A stretch of 6,441 nt of DNA from positions 1 through 6,441 of the forward strand of contig JAEDMI010000142.1 in the NCBI GenBank assembly GCA_016303085.1. Reading direction: 5' to 3'. Shown in pieces: positions 6,083 through 6,441 of this stretch. The notes under the pieces were generated by a model. The model was not told where the DNA came from and searched no databases. It worked only from the letters and a program-made list of their open reading frames with translations. Within the stretch, counting starts at the first letter, position 1, and each line of letters begins with the position of its first letter. This DNA is from Acetatifactor sp. GTDB taxonomy: Bacteria; Bacillota; Clostridia; Lachnospirales; Lachnospiraceae. A program made the translations under genes and the position numbers.

Positions 6083-6197
6083 ATGGCTGTTTCAGTTGTT
6101 CATGTATTCTATATACATTGTTGTTCAACAGGAACGCAATTCCGGGCACTAAGCATTCCTGCTTCGATTGTATCAATTACCCGGTATAACTAACTCC

Positions 6198-6217
6198 CTT
6201 TTCAGAAGAGTGTTCCC
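6198..6217. repeat. 20-bp direct repeat, copy 2
   Basis: CTTTTCAGAAGAGTGTTCCC differs from 5856-5875 at one base. It ends 13 bp from the stop codon of the flavoprotein-like gene, and the copies enclose 322 bp that include the predicted nspC promoter. Confidence 0.8.
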
Positions 6218-6230
6218 CACAACTTGGGGG

Positions 6231-6441
6231 TTATGAATTAGTAATTACATCGCAAAATCTCTTTATCTCATCAATCCTTTCGGCAACATTCTCTTTGTAC
6301 TCAATAGAACATAAGCCCAGATGACCACTTGCTTCTATTTCTAAATGTCCGTAAAAGTGTTCTATACTACCAATTATCTTCTCACACTCCGGCATACTTG
6401 AGCCTGTTCTCAATGCAATAGTATACCCTTTTTTACCATTT
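6231..6441 (-). CDS. Flavodoxin / NADPH-dependent FMN reductase family protein, C-terminal fragment
   Basis: The frame is open from the right edge of the window to a TAA at 6231-6233; about 69 C-terminal residues are visible and the start lies outside. The visible part runs NGKKGYTIALRTGSSMPE, then ECEKIIGSIEHFYGHLEIEASGH, LGLCSIEYKENV and a final helix ERIDEIKRFCDVI. A core beta strand followed by a Gly-Ser turn and a C-terminal helix pattern resembles the end of small flavodoxin-fold oxidoreductases found beside iron-sulfur flavoproteins in Clostridia. The FMN-binding N terminus cannot be seen, so the assignment rests on overall similarity from memory. An internal TTG at 6411-6413 is not a credible start because family-like sequence continues before it. 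It lies 469 bp upstream of nspC on the same strand; a functional link is not evident. Confidence 0.55.
   Translation of the reverse strand, partial: NGKKGYTIALRTGSSMPECEKIIGSIEHFYGHLEIEASGHLGLCSIEYKENVAERIDEIKRFCDVITNS

Larger units (their letters stand above)
5762..6230. other. 469-bp region upstream of nspC: promoter, long leader, dyads and direct repeat
   Basis: No confident gene is present. On the minus strand the region holds the predicted nspC promoter (6055-6082), and its transcript would have a leader of about 285 nt rich in purines and in SD-like strings. The first leader bases (6048-6041) pair with 5999-6006 (AACAACTC/GAGTTGTT). Two 12-nt copies of CAT(T/A)TCAACAAC occur at 5993-6004 and 5909-5920, and a 20-bp direct repeat at 5856-5875 and 6198-6217. 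Upstream of the promoter are dyads at 6102-6118 and 6119-6130 and a branched-fold candidate at 6142-6184. CCCCA/TGGGG (6215-6229) forms a short stem immediately after the flavoprotein stop, but without a T run. The plus strand is pyrimidine-rich and codes for nothing convincing. Confidence 0.55.

Noticed and set aside
6215..6230. CCCCA/TGGGG stem after the flavoprotein stop as an intrinsic terminator
   Set aside because: The stem has 5 bp and is followed by AACACTC rather than a T run on the transcribed strand.

Overview
The window looks like chromosomal DNA of a low-to-mid GC Firmicute of class Clostridia, most likely a Lachnospiraceae-type gut bacterium. The evidence is the Clostridia-style CmpB/DUF1113-type membrane protein, AGGAG-type ribosome binding sites, and polyamine enzymes of the agmatine/carboxyspermidine type. 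The taxonomic placement is inference from gene content and protein style; no phylogenetic marker is present. No mobile element, CRISPR array, tRNA or rRNA was seen.

Layout. Positions 2-2029 carry a plus-strand pair: the 3' part of a large membrane protein built from two copies of the same domain (start lies before the window), then, 27 nt later, a YcgR-like PilZ protein with an intact c-di-GMP binding signature. A strong hairpin at 2040-2075 ends this pair and also sits at the end of the convergent minus-strand genes. Positions 2074-5761 carry polyamine genes on the minus strand, transcribed in the order nspC, aguA, aguB. aguA and aguB are separated by 85 bp that hold two long hairpins. nspC and aguA are separated by 354 bp that hold a probable aguA promoter on the minus strand and an orphan intrinsic terminator on the plus strand, suggesting a small RNA. 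Upstream of nspC lies a 469-bp region without a confident gene: a good promoter, a leader of about 285 nt, dyads and a 20-bp direct repeat. At the right edge is the C-terminal end of a minus-strand protein that resembles flavodoxin/NADPH-dependent FMN reductase family members.

How it works together. AguA deiminates agmatine to N-carbamoylputrescine and AguB hydrolyses that to putrescine. NspC decarboxylates carboxyspermidine (or carboxynorspermidine) to spermidine (or norspermidine). Together these are the middle and last steps of the AdoMet-independent spermidine route. Arginine decarboxylase and carboxyspermidine dehydrogenase, needed for a full route, are not in the window. The absence of an agmatine/putrescine antiporter and of carbamoyltransferase or carbamate kinase genes argues for a biosynthetic rather than an ATP-yielding agmatine catabolic role.

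The enzyme genes are ordinary members of known families. The less explained parts are the non-coding stretches around nspC and aguA, a 12-bp in-frame tandem repeat inside nspC, and the pairing of the duplicated membrane protein with a PilZ protein. I did not find evidence strong enough to claim a wholly new system.
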